Positions 1 through 9,547 of a stretch of 64,000 nt of DNA are shown piece by piece. The stretch lies in contig NZ_UHIP01000002.1 of NCBI RefSeq assembly GCF_900460245.1, forward strand, positions 1,488,001 through 1,552,000. Direction: 5' to 3'. The translations under genes were made by a program, and so were the position numbers. Source of the DNA: Vibrio fluvialis (GTDB lineage Bacteria > Pseudomonadota > Gammaproteobacteria > Enterobacterales > Vibrionaceae). Position 1 is the first letter of the stretch. Each line of letters starts with the position of its first letter. The notes under the pieces were generated by a model, which saw only the letters and a list, made by a program, of their open reading frames with translations, was not told where the DNA came from and made no database searches.

Positions 1-2654
1 ATCCAAACATCTTGCGCCTGAAACGCATCGTGAGGTCTACCATCTGCCAGCGTCATATTCGCAACCCCCAATTTAGGGCTGTTGCTAACAAAGTTGGTTT
101 GATAGATAAAATCTAGCGTACGTTCAATGCGCGATGAATCAAACAAGCCCGGTAAATCGACCTGTTTCAGATAGCTGTCCGCCAATAGTGCGTCACCAAA
201 ACTGTTGTCGGAATCCGCTTCTAATTTGGCAAACTCAGCACTGAATGCTTGCGGCGCTAGGTCGATCAGTCGTTGTTTCTTAGCCAAACGTTGGTCGCGC
301 TTGCTGACACTACTGTCTACGTCGTAAGCATCTAAATAAGCGTTGACCAAGCTAGCATCATGTACAGTATTACCCGTCAGCGTTAAGCCAAGTTTTTCAA
401 GTGATTCAAACCCGTTTCCAGTTAAATGCTTAGCCTGTATTGGTGTAATGAAGAAATGGTAGTAGCCTTTTTGCTCATCCCAAAGCCCGCGCTCTAATGT
501 TTCAAGAGCTTCCTTAGAACGTTGTGTATACCCCTGAGCCAGCTCTTTCTCACCAACTAACAAAGCCAGTTCACTCGCGGCACGCAACCCTGCTACCCAT
601 AAGCCACCACAGTAGATTGAAACACCATGAGAAGCAAGATTGTCAAAGGTGTCATCAGTGCCGCGGGTCAAAGGCAGAGTATCTCCATCTTCAATAAGAT
701 TGGTCAGATAATCGATACTCTCTTTCACGGATGACCAACAACTTTCAACCACTTCTCGGTTGCCCGTTTTTTGCCAGTGGCGATACACCATCAGAATGAA
801 TTTAGGCGCTAAGTCTTTCCACTCTTTGACGTTATGCCAACTGTAAGCGTCTGGCTCAATATCAAAAGGACTGCCCAGATCGTGAATGACCGCCCCACGT
901 TCAGCTCTGCTTCCCTGATATTTCTCGTCCACCAGCTCTGCATAAGGCTTATCTTCATATTCCCAGTAGCGTCGCAGCTTTTCGTCACTGTTTAAGATAG
1001 CTTTGGCAAAGTGTTTCATTACGCAGCCATCAAGCTCTGGAAGCAGATAGAGCAGAGAAAATGAACCGTAGAAATACACATCCAGTGAGTTAAAAAATGG
1101 GTAATCAACACACTCTTTCACCAGAAGTACGTTTTCCTTATCCCATACCGTAGATTCCGCTAGGAAGGACAAGCTGTTCATCGCCATGGTGGCGAAACGA
1201 AGCGCACTGTCATTATCAACAAAGGTTTGGCTGGCATTATCAAGGAACTCGAGCTGTTGGCTGATAATGTTTTGTTCGATCTCGCTCAGTCTCGGTAAAG
1301 TCTGGTTGAGAATAGATTGCGCTCGCGATTGAGCATCAAAGTAACGGGCATAAGCTTTTTCACTTTCCCAACCATCCAATAAGATTTTGCTGTGATCCAT
1401 CACTTGAGCAAATCGAAGTGCAATCGTCTCACCAGGTTTAAGAGTTACTTGCACACAGACCAAAGCACTTAATGGCTCTCGACCACTATAGATACCACGA
1501 TCAAAATGCGCATTGGTACGGCCTGTTTTTAATGCTCGCTCAACTTGTTGGTCCGCTTTGCTGCAGTAGACCTGAGGTTTGACGGTCACTGTTACTTGTT
1601 CAGCCGCTACCCCATCAAGTTGGGTATGCACGCCATACAAGACCTCACCAGAGATATCGCCATCATAAGGTGAGTTCGATGTCATACTCACGCCATGGAA
1701 CTCAAAACCAGCACCAGAGATAGTTACTGGCTGATGTTGTTGGCTAATGGCATTTTGAACTAAGTGACAACAAGAATCCTGAACACCTTCACGTGCTTTC
1801 TTATAGGTTGAACCAATCAAATTGCGTAACGGTTGAACCAAGGTGACAAGCTGAGTTTTGTCACTACGGTTACTCATCTCGAAGTGGTTCCAGTGCATCG
1901 GCAAGCTACAAAGCATTTGGTCGTTTTTCACAATAGGTGAAATGACCTGACGCGTTAGCGCAACAGACTCAAGCCCTTGATATTCGTACTCTGCGATCGG
2001 ATAAAGAGCACGGTACTCTATGTCGCTTGGATCAATAGATTCAACGCTTGAACCATTATTAGCCGTCAGCGACAGAGCTCGTGCCGAGTTGTTTACCAAT
2101 AAACCATTGAAGAAATCGATCACAACAAGCAACTGGGTTTCAAGACTAGAAGGATCGTTGGTGATCGCTTGTTGGGTTTTATCGGAAAATTCAATCTGCC
2201 AACGTTCAAAGTTGGATTTATTATTTAGATAGAACAAGCCTGAACGCAAACAATCCTTTATTCCAGAAAGAATATAACTTTTATTATCGGCATGATGAAT
2301 ATCAAAAGAAAAATCCGCAGGATAATATTTCAAAAACAGTAACAACTCACCAACATTTGGTATATCCAAATTATCCAGAGAGTGTTCATCCATCACAGAA
2401 AAATAAAAATCATTAAAGTGAATACTTTCATACTCACAGTCAACAAATATACCTGGAATAAAGCTAAAGTTTGGGGTGTTACCTTGCGGGGTTAAGGTAA
2501 ATGTCGACCCTATACCACCCACAGCCATCCCTGTATTGGCAGGAGTTGTTGAGATCGGGGTATACCAAGGCTGAAGAAACTCAACGGCATTCCCTTTACT
2601 GCATAATGCACCAGCTTGACCTGAATACGATGTATATGGAATTTTATTTATCAT
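1..2654 (-). CDS. GH116-family beta-glucosidase / glucosylceramidase-like protein (3' end cut by window)
   Basis: The frame is open from an ATG at 2654 to the window edge, about 884 codons without a stop, so only a short C-terminal piece is missing. The translation begins MINKIPYTSYSGQAGALCSK and has a GIGSTFTLTPQGN stretch early on. The C-terminal half looks like the (alpha/alpha)6 barrel of GH116 (GBA2 / DUF608 relatives). YGSFSLLYLLPELDG fits the nucleophile region, and GTDDTFD near residues 667-673, followed by GVSIYCGGLWVAGLRAA, fits the acid/base region. Family members cleave beta-glucosides from oligosaccharides or lipids. There is no signal peptide, so a cytoplasmic enzyme acting on imported beta-glucosides is likely. 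It is divergent from the epimerase gene. The family call is fairly secure; the substrate is unknown. Confidence 0.82.
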   Translation of the reverse strand, partial: MINKIPYTSYSGQAGALCSKGNAVEFLQPWYTPISTTPANTGMAVGGIGSTFTLTPQGNTPNFSFIPGIFVDCEYESIHFNDFYFSVMDEHSLDNLDIPNVGELLLFLKYYPADFSFDIHHADNKSYILSGIKDCLRSGLFYLNNKSNFERWQIEFSDKTQQAITNDPSSLETQLLVVIDFFNGLLVNNSARALSLTANNGSSVESIDPSDIEYRALYPIAEYEYQGLESVALTRQVISPIVKNDQMLCSLPMHWNHFEMSNRSDKTQLVTLVQPLRNLIGSTYKKAREGVQDSCCHLVQNAISQQHQPVTISGAGFEFHGVSMTSNSPYDGDISGEVLYGVHTQLDGVAAEQVTVTVKPQVYCSKADQQVERALKTGRTNAHFDRGIYSGREPLSALVCVQVTLKPGETIALRFAQVMDHSKILLDGWESEKAYARYFDAQSRAQSILNQTLPRLSEIEQNIISQQLEFLDNASQTFVDNDSALRFATMAMNSLSFLAESTVWDKENVLLVKECVDYPFFNSLDVYFYGSFSLLYLLPELDGCVMKHFAKAILNSDEKLRRYWEYEDKPYAELVDEKYQGSRAERGAVIHDLGSPFDIEPDAYSWHNVKEWKDLAPKFILMVYRHWQKTGNREVVESCWSSVKESIDYLTNLIEDGDTLPLTRGTDDTFDNLASHGVSIYCGGLWVAGLRAASELALLVGEKELAQGYTQRSKEALETLERGLWDEQKGYYHFFITPIQAKHLTGNGFESLEKLGLTLTGNTVHDASLVNAYLDAYDVDSSVSKRDQRLAKKQRLIDLAPQAFSAEFAKLEADSDNSFGDALLADSYLKQVDLPGLFDSSRIERTLDFIYQTNFVSNSPKLGVANMTLADGRPHDAFQAQDVW

Positions 2655-2718
2655 AATTTCAAATCCAATATTGAATATTTAAACTCATCCTTTAATATCT
2701 AAAAAAAGGAGAATATTT

Positions 2719-3660
2719 ATGTTTAAATTAATTAAAAACAATTTTGGGGAACTCAATTCCACAACCATATTAAACTCTGAACTTGGAATTAAAGTCGATA
2801 TTATTCAAGACTTCGGTGCTATCATTAATCAATATCGAGTTAACCACAGTCCATTTTCATTTATTGTGGGATACCAAGACAGCCATGATTTAATTCAATC
2901 TCATCCTTTCTTTTCGCGTAGCGCAAAGCTCTTCCCCTTTCCAAATCGCCTAAAAGCAGGCCAATACCGCTATAGACAACGTGATTACACACTGGCAGCC
3001 AACTTTCCATGGTCTGAGCATGCAGTACACGGTTTGCTCTATAACCAACCTTTTAAACTGGTCGCGCATGAAGCCAATAGTGAATACGCCGAAGCCACAT
3101 TTCGCTTTGAAACCACTAAATTAGCGGATGGGTATCCCTTCGCGTTTCGCCTTGATGTCCGTTATCGGATTGATTATCAAGGAACCTTAAGCTGCAATAC
3201 GACTATTACCAACTTAGGTACCGAACATTTCCCATTTGGAGACGCATGGCACCCCTACTTTTCTCTCGGTTGTGACCTCAAACATTGTCAACTCACTATG
3301 GCGGCTCATACCGAGCTCGAACACCAACACGATTTACCTACCGGGCAATATCTCTCTAGCAACGTCTTCTCTACCCCAACTTCATTGGAAGGCGTTAACC
3401 TCAATAACTGCTACCAGTTCAGTGACTCATCAGAGCAAACTCTTGAACTGATACGTGATGATAAGAGCGCTTCTTTGCAGTTCAACCAAGGCAAGGGCTA
3501 CTCGTTCGTGCAACTCTACACGCCTCCTTCGGAGCCTAGTATTGCGATTGAGCCAATGACCTGCCCTGCTGATGCATTCAATAATCACATTGGTCTACTG
3601 GAGCTGGCTCCAGAGGAAACCGTTCAATTTGAGTGGCAGTGCCAAGCCACATTTGTCTAG
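2719..3660 (+). CDS. aldose 1-epimerase family protein (mutarotase)
   Basis: This 313-residue protein has the GalM-family landmarks in order: FPFPNRL near residue 73, HAVHGLLY near 104, DAWHPYF near 174 (catalytic-type histidine) and IAIEPMTCPADAFNN near 275 (catalytic-type glutamate). Such enzymes interconvert alpha and beta anomers of hexoses in the cytoplasm. The ATG at 2719 has a strong AAGGAG 8 bases upstream. Next to a retaining beta-glucosidase and a phosphorylase, it would equilibrate released beta-glucose. It is transcribed divergently from the GH116 gene and converges on the GH94 gene, sharing a terminator region. Exact sugar preference cannot be read from the sequence. Confidence 0.88.
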   Translation: MFKLIKNNFGELNSTTILNSELGIKVDIIQDFGAIINQYRVNHSPFSFIVGYQDSHDLIQSHPFFSRSAKLFPFPNRLKAGQYRYRQRDYTLAANFPWSEHAVHGLLYNQPFKLVAHEANSEYAEATFRFETTKLADGYPFAFRLDVRYRIDYQGTLSCNTTITNLGTEHFPFGDAWHPYFSLGCDLKHCQLTMAAHTELEHQHDLPTGQYLSSNVFSTPTSLEGVNLNNCYQFSDSSEQTLELIRDDKSASLQFNQGKGYSFVQLYTPPSEPSIAIEPMTCPADAFNNHIGLLELAPEETVQFEWQCQATFV

Positions 3661-3676
3661 TTCTATTGACGAGTTC

Positions 3677-3702
3677 AAAAAGTGGGGAGCGCAATGCTCC
3701 CC
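3677..3702 (-). terminator. Rho-independent terminator of the beta-glucoside operon
   Basis: A 7-bp stem GGGGAGC/GCTCCCC (3684-3690 with 3696-3702) is followed, on the minus strand, by a run of five T (A run 3677-3681). It lies just after the GH94 stop and between two convergent genes. Confidence 0.75.
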
Positions 3703-3710
3703 CTCATTCA

Positions 3711-6122
3711 CTAGCCGAGTCTTACCTCTACTTGATGTTCACCTTCAGTAAACACTGGCACTTTGTTCCCTGCTAGGACTTCACCATTCACGCGCAACTC
3801 CGCCACACCTTTACTTACTTTGTCTGGGTTGGTTACGTGAATATAGTAGGTAGCACCACGGAACTGGCGTGTAACGCGAAACTCTTTCCAATCAGATGGA
3901 ATACAAGGATCAACAATCAAACCATCAATGTCAGGACGCACGCCCAAAATCCATTGTGTTCCGGCAACATAAGTCCACGAAGATGTGCCCGACAACCAAG
4001 CGTTTCGGCCAAGACCAAACTGCGGATGCTCATCACCAAGGATGTTTTGCGGGTAGCAGTAAGGTTCTGATTCAAAGATATCAATCACATCATTCTTTGA
4101 TGCTGGGTTAATTTGGCGATAGTACTCGTAGGCACGATCACCGTTACCCATTTTCGCTTCAGCAATCATCACCCACGGGTTTGAGTGGAGGAAAATACCG
4201 CCATTTTCTTTCGCGCCCGGAGGGTAAGTTGAAACACCACCAAGGTTCGGGTTAAAGCCATTGTAACCAGGGGTTGAAAGCTTAATACCGTTTGCCGTAT
4301 TGAGTTTGGTGTATACCGAGTTAAGCGCCTGAGTCGCGCGATCTTGCTCAGCAAAGCCTGCAATCACTGGCCAGCTTTGACCATTGGTATAGATTTGGCC
4401 CTGCGCGTTGGTATGAGAACCGACAGGTTGTCCCTGCTCGTCAAAGTAACGAACAAACCACTCACCATCCCAGCCACATTGGTTAACGATGGCCTTCATC
4501 TGCTCATACTGTGCCTGATATTGCGCGGCACGGTCATCTTCACCACGCAAGCGGCAGAGATCGAGCATATCGAGTAGCGCTTTACCGTACATGCTGGCAA
4601 CCATTAGAGACTCAGCACCTGTTGGCAAGTTCACCGTATCGTTCCAGTCAGCGAAACCAAGCAGTGGCAAGCCATGTTGACCAGTATTACCACGAGTGAA
4701 TTCAATCGCGCGGCATAAGTGTTCCCACACGCTCGCCGATTCAAGCGGTTTGCCTTGCTTATCTTTTTGATAGAACGGAATTAGCTTATCGAGAAACGCT
4801 GCATTACCTGTTTCTTTGACGTACTGCGTTACTGCATAAACAATCCACAAGTGGTCATCGCCGTAGTAATCAGGGCGATCTTCTTCTTCACGAGAGTCAC
4901 CTGCGTTCGCTTCCATCGTAGATGGGAAGAACTGGTGCATCGCTGAACCATCAACGTTTTGTACCGAAAGCAGACGCTCGATAAATTCGCGCGCTTCTTC
5001 AGGCATATGAGTAATTACACCAAGAGTGTCTTGCGAAGAGTCTCGGAAACCAATGCCGCGAGCACCGTAGCCAAGCTGATACAAAGACAAATAGCGTGAC
5101 CAGTTTTTCGTTGTATGACACTGACGCGGGTTGTGAATGTTCAGCATTGAGTTCATTGCTGGATCAGGCGTTTCAACCTGAACTGCCGCAAGATAGTTGT
5201 CCCAATGAGTAGCCAGAGCGTCAAACGCCTTATCCACTTCTTGATGATCACGATACTTCGCAAGCATAGATTCAGCTTGTGCTAGGCTCGGCATTTGCGT
5301 TAGCTGTACAACGGTACGCTCGTTCTGCTGTGGTGCTAACCAACCTAAACGCAAGTTTAATGCGCCAATGTTGTCACCACGCAGACATTCACTATTACCC
5401 AGGTCAGCAGTAAACAGTTTTTCAGGCGCAGCCCAGCTGCCATAACCCATATTGCCAAGGAACTTCTGGCGGTCACCATCAAAAGAAGTCGCAGGGCGAT
5501 CCGCCGTCATCAGGTTTACCGCGTAGTCGCGTTTCATAAAGGCATACTGCTCTAGAACTGTATGTCCAGACGCTTGTTGATGCGCTTTCAAAGTCATGGT
5601 TTGAGGCACCCAGTCTGCGTTAACCAGTTGTTTTAACGCGTCAAAATGGGTGAACTCAAACACAGGCACAACATCTACATGTAGCTCTTCATCACTTATG
5701 TTAGTGACTTTGATGTCTTCAAGTAGCACAGGAGCATCTTTAGGCACAAACAAAGTAACTTCACATCGAACGCCATAGCCTTCTGAAATGATTTTTGTGT
5801 AAGAAAGACCAGTGTGGTTTTCGAACTTTTCCAGCGGGTTTAATGTTGGCGTGTAAAAAGGTGAAAATACTTCAACGTTACCTTCATGGTTAGTCACTTT
5901 CAGATAAACAGTAGAGCCTTTGAAGTCTGAGTTTGGCAGTTGAGCAATGTATTTGGTGATGCGGTTCAGCGCAGGGTCACCTTTACATAAAACAACACCA
6001 CCGTTACTGTCAACCAAACCACCAAACTCCAGTGTACCTACATAGTTACACCACTTAATCGGTGTACAAGGAGTGGTGGCGATATATTCTTTATTGTTAT
6101 CGTCAAAATATCCGAATTTCAT
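3711..6122 (-). CDS. GH94 beta-glycoside phosphorylase (cellobiose/chitobiose phosphorylase family)
   Basis: The protein is 803 residues from the ATG at 6122 (MKFGYFDDNNKEY), which has AAGGA about 8 bases upstream; an in-frame ATG at 6143 lacks a ribosome site. GH94 hallmarks include QCHTTKNWSRYLSLYQLGYGARGIGFRDSSQD near residue 330 and the general-acid motif DWND, whose first Asp is residue 492. GH94 enzymes split beta-linked disaccharides with phosphate, giving alpha-glucose 1-phosphate (or a relative) plus a free sugar. This saves ATP after uptake. It is the last gene of the ABC operon, 77 bases after the ATPase gene. Cellobiose, laminaribiose, sophorose or a related disaccharide are all possible; GH1 and GH116 neighbours favour a glucose-containing substrate over chitobiose. 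Confidence 0.88.
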   Translation of the reverse strand: MKFGYFDDNNKEYIATTPCTPIKWCNYVGTLEFGGLVDSNGGVVLCKGDPALNRITKYIAQLPNSDFKGSTVYLKVTNHEGNVEVFSPFYTPTLNPLEKFENHTGLSYTKIISEGYGVRCEVTLFVPKDAPVLLEDIKVTNISDEELHVDVVPVFEFTHFDALKQLVNADWVPQTMTLKAHQQASGHTVLEQYAFMKRDYAVNLMTADRPATSFDGDRQKFLGNMGYGSWAAPEKLFTADLGNSECLRGDNIGALNLRLGWLAPQQNERTVVQLTQMPSLAQAESMLAKYRDHQEVDKAFDALATHWDNYLAAVQVETPDPAMNSMLNIHNPRQCHTTKNWSRYLSLYQLGYGARGIGFRDSSQDTLGVITHMPEEAREFIERLLSVQNVDGSAMHQFFPSTMEANAGDSREEEDRPDYYGDDHLWIVYAVTQYVKETGNAAFLDKLIPFYQKDKQGKPLESASVWEHLCRAIEFTRGNTGQHGLPLLGFADWNDTVNLPTGAESLMVASMYGKALLDMLDLCRLRGEDDRAAQYQAQYEQMKAIVNQCGWDGEWFVRYFDEQGQPVGSHTNAQGQIYTNGQSWPVIAGFAEQDRATQALNSVYTKLNTANGIKLSTPGYNGFNPNLGGVSTYPPGAKENGGIFLHSNPWVMIAEAKMGNGDRAYEYYRQINPASKNDVIDIFESEPYCYPQNILGDEHPQFGLGRNAWLSGTSSWTYVAGTQWILGVRPDIDGLIVDPCIPSDWKEFRVTRQFRGATYYIHVTNPDKVSKGVAELRVNGEVLAGNKVPVFTEGEHQVEVRLG

Positions 6123-6198
6123 ATCACTATCCTTAGCTCCCATACGCGTGGGAGCTAACTATTAAATTGATTCTTGGGTTTTGTATTTAGGCTGGTTA

Positions 6199-7290
6199 TT
6201 AGTGAGCCAGTGATTTTTCACTCAACGCGTCAAACAAGTGAATAGCATCCAGGTCAACGTAAAGCGTCTGTTCTTTGCTCTCTACTTCTGCTGCTTGTGT
6301 TTCTACAGTCAAAGGTTGACCGCTCACTTCTGTTCTCAGCAAAATGCTCGCTCCTAGTAACTCTTTGTCTTTAATCGTTACCGGAATTGGCAACACACGA
6401 TCATGATCGACTTGCTCTGGACGTAAGTGGATATCGGTTGGTCGAATACCAAAGTGCAGCGCAAGGTTCTTAGAAGCATGCGCTTTAAAGCGCTCAGGGA
6501 GTGGAATCTTCACATCACCCAAAAGAATAAAGTATTCATTCTGCTCACTAATCAATTTTGCATCTAGCATGTTCATTGACGGGTTACCGATGAACTGAGC
6601 AACAAACTTGTTTGCAGGACGTTTAAACACTTCCGTTGGAGTACCAACCTGTGCCACATAACCATCTTTCAGAATCACGATACGATCAGCCAATGTCATC
6701 GCTTCGATCTGGTCATGCGTTACATAGATAGTGGTTGTTTTCAGCTCACGGTGTAGTTGTTTGATCTCTTCACGCATCACACCACGTAGCTTGGCATCAA
6801 GGTTAGACAACGGCTCATCAAACAAAAACACTTTCGGCGTACGTACCATCGCGCGGCCCATCGCAACACGCTGACGTTGACCACCAGAAAGTTCTTTCGG
6901 TTTACGGTCCAGTAGCGCTTCTAGCTCCAGCATTTTGGCTGCTTTGCGAACTTCTACGTCGATGTCAGCTTTATTCATTCCTTTAAGCTTGAGAGCAAAG
7001 GCAATGTTCTCATACACCGTCATATGTGGGTAAAGAGCGTAGCTTTGGAACACCATCGCCAAATCGCGATCTTTAGCGTCAATCTTGTTCATCAACTTAT
7101 CGTCAACATAGATTTCGCCAGAAGAGATGTCTTCAAGCCCCGCAAGCATACGTAGCGTTGTTGATTTACCACAACCAGAAGGACCAAGAAAAACCACGAA
7201 TTCGCCATTATTTACTGTGAAATCAAAATGCTTAACTACGTCCACATTTCCAAAAGACTTTTTAATTTTACGAAATTCTACTTTAGCCAT
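6199..7290 (-). CDS. ABC sugar importer ATPase (MalK/UgpC/MsmK type)
   Basis: This 363-residue ATPase powers the two permeases encoded upstream. Walker A GPSGCGKST is at 36-44, followed by the signature LSGGQRQRVAMGRA, Walker B VFLFDEP, and a C-terminal OB-fold regulatory domain with GIRPTDIHLRP typical of MalK-like proteins. The ATG at 7290 overlaps the GH1 stop in TGATG, so translation is probably coupled; GAGGAG lies upstream. A GTG one codon earlier (7293) is possible. Presence in the operon indicates a dedicated rather than shared ATPase. Confidence 0.95.
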   Translation of the reverse strand: MAKVEFRKIKKSFGNVDVVKHFDFTVNNGEFVVFLGPSGCGKSTTLRMLAGLEDISSGEIYVDDKLMNKIDAKDRDLAMVFQSYALYPHMTVYENIAFALKLKGMNKADIDVEVRKAAKMLELEALLDRKPKELSGGQRQRVAMGRAMVRTPKVFLFDEPLSNLDAKLRGVMREEIKQLHRELKTTTIYVTHDQIEAMTLADRIVILKDGYVAQVGTPTEVFKRPANKFVAQFIGNPSMNMLDAKLISEQNEYFILLGDVKIPLPERFKAHASKNLALHFGIRPTDIHLRPEQVDHDRVLPIPVTIKDKELLGASILLRTEVSGQPLTVETQAAEVESKEQTLYVDLDAIHLFDALSEKSLAH

Positions 7291-8645
7291 CACTTGTTCT
7301 CCTCGGCGCGCTCTAGAAGCATATTGCGGTACGCAACAGCGCTCTGCTTCAATGTTCTTTTCTGGGTTACATAGTCAACATGGACGATGCCGAAACGCTG
7401 TTCATAACCAAATGCCCATTCGAAGTTGTCCATTAGACTCCAAGCAAAATAACCATCGACACGAACACCAGCACGGATAGCTTGATCAACAGCTTCTAGG
7501 TGAGACTGGAAATAAGCAACACGTTGAGTATCAACCACAACACCATCACGTGACTCGTCATTACATGCGGCACCATTTTCGGTGATGTAAAGCGGTGGTA
7601 AGTTGTCATAGCGCTCTTTAAAGCGGACAAGAAGATCTGTAAGCCCTTGCGGATATACTTCCCAGCCAATGTAAGTGTATTCAGCACCTTCTGGTTTCAC
7701 GTTTTCAATGTCACCATGCTCGTTATAATGAGCTACACCTCGGCTGTAGTAGTTGATACCGATATAATCCACAGGTGCGGAGATAATCTCTAGATCACCT
7801 TTTAGTACCATTGGCATGTTCGCTGCGTGGCGTTCTTTCACCAGAGCCGGATACTCACCCTTGAGTACAGGATCGACAAACCAGTGGTAGTTTTCTGCTT
7901 CACAGTAATCAGCCGCGCTTTGATCTTGCTGTGTTAATGGATAACAAGGGGAAGCGTTAAAGACGACTCCATGTTGTGATTCTGGTGCATTTTTACGCAG
8001 TATCGGCATCGCTAGACCATGACCTAACATCAGATGGTGAGAAGCTAAGAAACCTTCTTTATCACCTTCAATGCCAGGCGCATGTTCCCCCCAACGGTAG
8101 CCTAGGAAAGCCGCAACAAAAGGCTCATTTAGAGTGGAGTAGACATCGATCTTATTACCAAAGTGCGCACTGACTACGTCCGCATACTCAGCAAATTTGT
8201 ACGCAGTTTCACGGTTCAGCCAACCACCTTTGTCTTCCAGATATTGAGGAAGGTCCCAATGGTAAAGCGTCACATAAACTTTCAAACCGCGAGCATGACA
8301 CTCATCGATGATCTGCTCATAGAACTTAAGACCTTCAGGATTAACAACGCCGTCTTGAGGCAGGATTCTTGGCCATGCCATTGATAAGCGGTACGCATCC
8401 ACACCTAGATCTGCAATCATTTCGATATCTTGCTTCCACAAGTGATAGTGGTCACAAGCAACATCTCCGCTGTCACCTTTATCTACTTTACCTGGCATCT
8501 TACAAAACGTATCCCAAATAGAAGGAGAACGACCACCTTCATTAATACCGCCTTCGATCTGATAAGAAGACGTCGCGACACCGAAAACAAAATCTTGAGT
8601 AAGTAATGCCGAATCCTTCGGCAGTTGATATTTATTTATTGTCAT
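7290..8645 (-). CDS. GH1 beta-glucosidase / 6-phospho-beta-glucosidase family
   Basis: This 451-residue protein has the GH1 signature from the start (FVFGVATSSYQIEGG). The acid/base Glu is E174 in STLNEP and the nucleophile Glu is E356 in YITENGA. It hydrolyses terminal beta-glucosyl residues with retention. There is no signal peptide. Its neighbours are ABC importer genes rather than a beta-glucoside PTS, so unphosphorylated substrates are expected. It lies between the permease gene (4-base gap) and the ATPase gene (1-base overlap). It probably trims oligosaccharides that the GH94 phosphorylase does not accept. Confidence 0.93.
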   Translation of the reverse strand: MTINKYQLPKDSALLTQDFVFGVATSSYQIEGGINEGGRSPSIWDTFCKMPGKVDKGDSGDVACDHYHLWKQDIEMIADLGVDAYRLSMAWPRILPQDGVVNPEGLKFYEQIIDECHARGLKVYVTLYHWDLPQYLEDKGGWLNRETAYKFAEYADVVSAHFGNKIDVYSTLNEPFVAAFLGYRWGEHAPGIEGDKEGFLASHHLMLGHGLAMPILRKNAPESQHGVVFNASPCYPLTQQDQSAADYCEAENYHWFVDPVLKGEYPALVKERHAANMPMVLKGDLEIISAPVDYIGINYYSRGVAHYNEHGDIENVKPEGAEYTYIGWEVYPQGLTDLLVRFKERYDNLPPLYITENGAACNDESRDGVVVDTQRVAYFQSHLEAVDQAIRAGVRVDGYFAWSLMDNFEWAFGYEQRFGIVHVDYVTQKRTLKQSAVAYRNMLLERAEENK

Positions 8646-8649
8646 TTTT

Positions 8650-9546
8650 TTAACCTTTTACTGCACCGGACGTTAAGCCACTAATCATCTGTTTAGATGC
8701 AAAGAGATAAGTCACAACCAGAGGAAGAATCGAGATAGTAGTGCCCAACATTACTGCTCCCCAAGGAGTATTAGGAATACCTTGTACACTTCGTAGTGCT
8801 TGCGTAATCACGTAGTTTTCTGGTGAGTTCAGTACCACTAAAGGTTGCATAAACATATTCCAGAAGAAGACGAACTGAACGATGGCCAGAGTGGCAAGGG
8901 CTGGTTTCATCAAGGGTAATACCACGCTCCAATACGTTCTGAACTCACCCGCACCATCCAGTTTTGCCGCTTCCAGAAGCTCTTTTGGAATCGAAGCCAC
9001 TGCGTGCTGACGCATCAGGAAAATACCAAATGGAGTGGTAGTAAATGGAAGCCATACCGAAATATGGTTATCCAGCAAGCCTAGGAATTTAACGATCATG
9101 AAATACGGGATCAGGCTTAACACTGGCGGAATCATCATCGAACCAACCAACATGCCAAACAGAATGTTTTTGCCACGGAACTTAAATACCGCAAAGGCAT
9201 ATCCGCCCATACTACAGAACAGCAACGAAATGGTTGTTCCTAGGAACGCAACGTAAATAGAGTTGAACATCGCCTGCCAAAACGGCATGATCTGTTGCAG
9301 TTTGGCGTAGTTAATAGCAAGGCTGTCACCAATAGCAAAACTGATTCCTGTACCGAAGATCTCCCCACGGTCACGCGTCGAAAGCAGAGCTGACCAAATG
9401 AATGGAAAGACAGTGATAACGGCTGACACAATCAGGACAAGAGCCAAAACAACCATCAAGATCTTAGTGAAACTTTCAAGCGCTCGGTCACTAGGCTTAA
9501 TCGAAGCCAACAACGACGAGTTTGATGTAACAGATTGAGTCGTCAT
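8650..9546 (-). CDS. ABC sugar importer permease, MalG type
   Basis: The protein is about 298 residues from the ATG at 9546, which has GGGAG 7 bases upstream and begins one base after the stop of the MalF-type gene; a longer in-frame start at 9609 would overlap that gene by 62 bases. It has about six membrane segments and the binding-protein-dependent permease motif ELLEAAKLDGAGEFRTYWSVVLPLMKPAL, which docks onto the ATPase. It forms the inner-membrane channel with the neighbouring MalF-type subunit. The first 30 residues are polar and cytoplasmic. Confidence 0.92.
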   Translation of the reverse strand: MTTQSVTSNSSLLASIKPSDRALESFTKILMVVLALVLIVSAVITVFPFIWSALLSTRDRGEIFGTGISFAIGDSLAINYAKLQQIMPFWQAMFNSIYVAFLGTTISLLFCSMGGYAFAVFKFRGKNILFGMLVGSMMIPPVLSLIPYFMIVKFLGLLDNHISVWLPFTTTPFGIFLMRQHAVASIPKELLEAAKLDGAGEFRTYWSVVLPLMKPALATLAIVQFVFFWNMFMQPLVVLNSPENYVITQALRSVQGIPNTPWGAVMLGTTISILPLVVTYLFASKQMISGLTSGAVKG

Positions 9547-9547
9547 G

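Noticed and set aside
6123..6143. Upstream ATG for the GH94 gene
   Set aside because: No ribosome site precedes it, and GH94 enzymes normally start with MKxGYFD-type sequence, matching the ATG at 6122.
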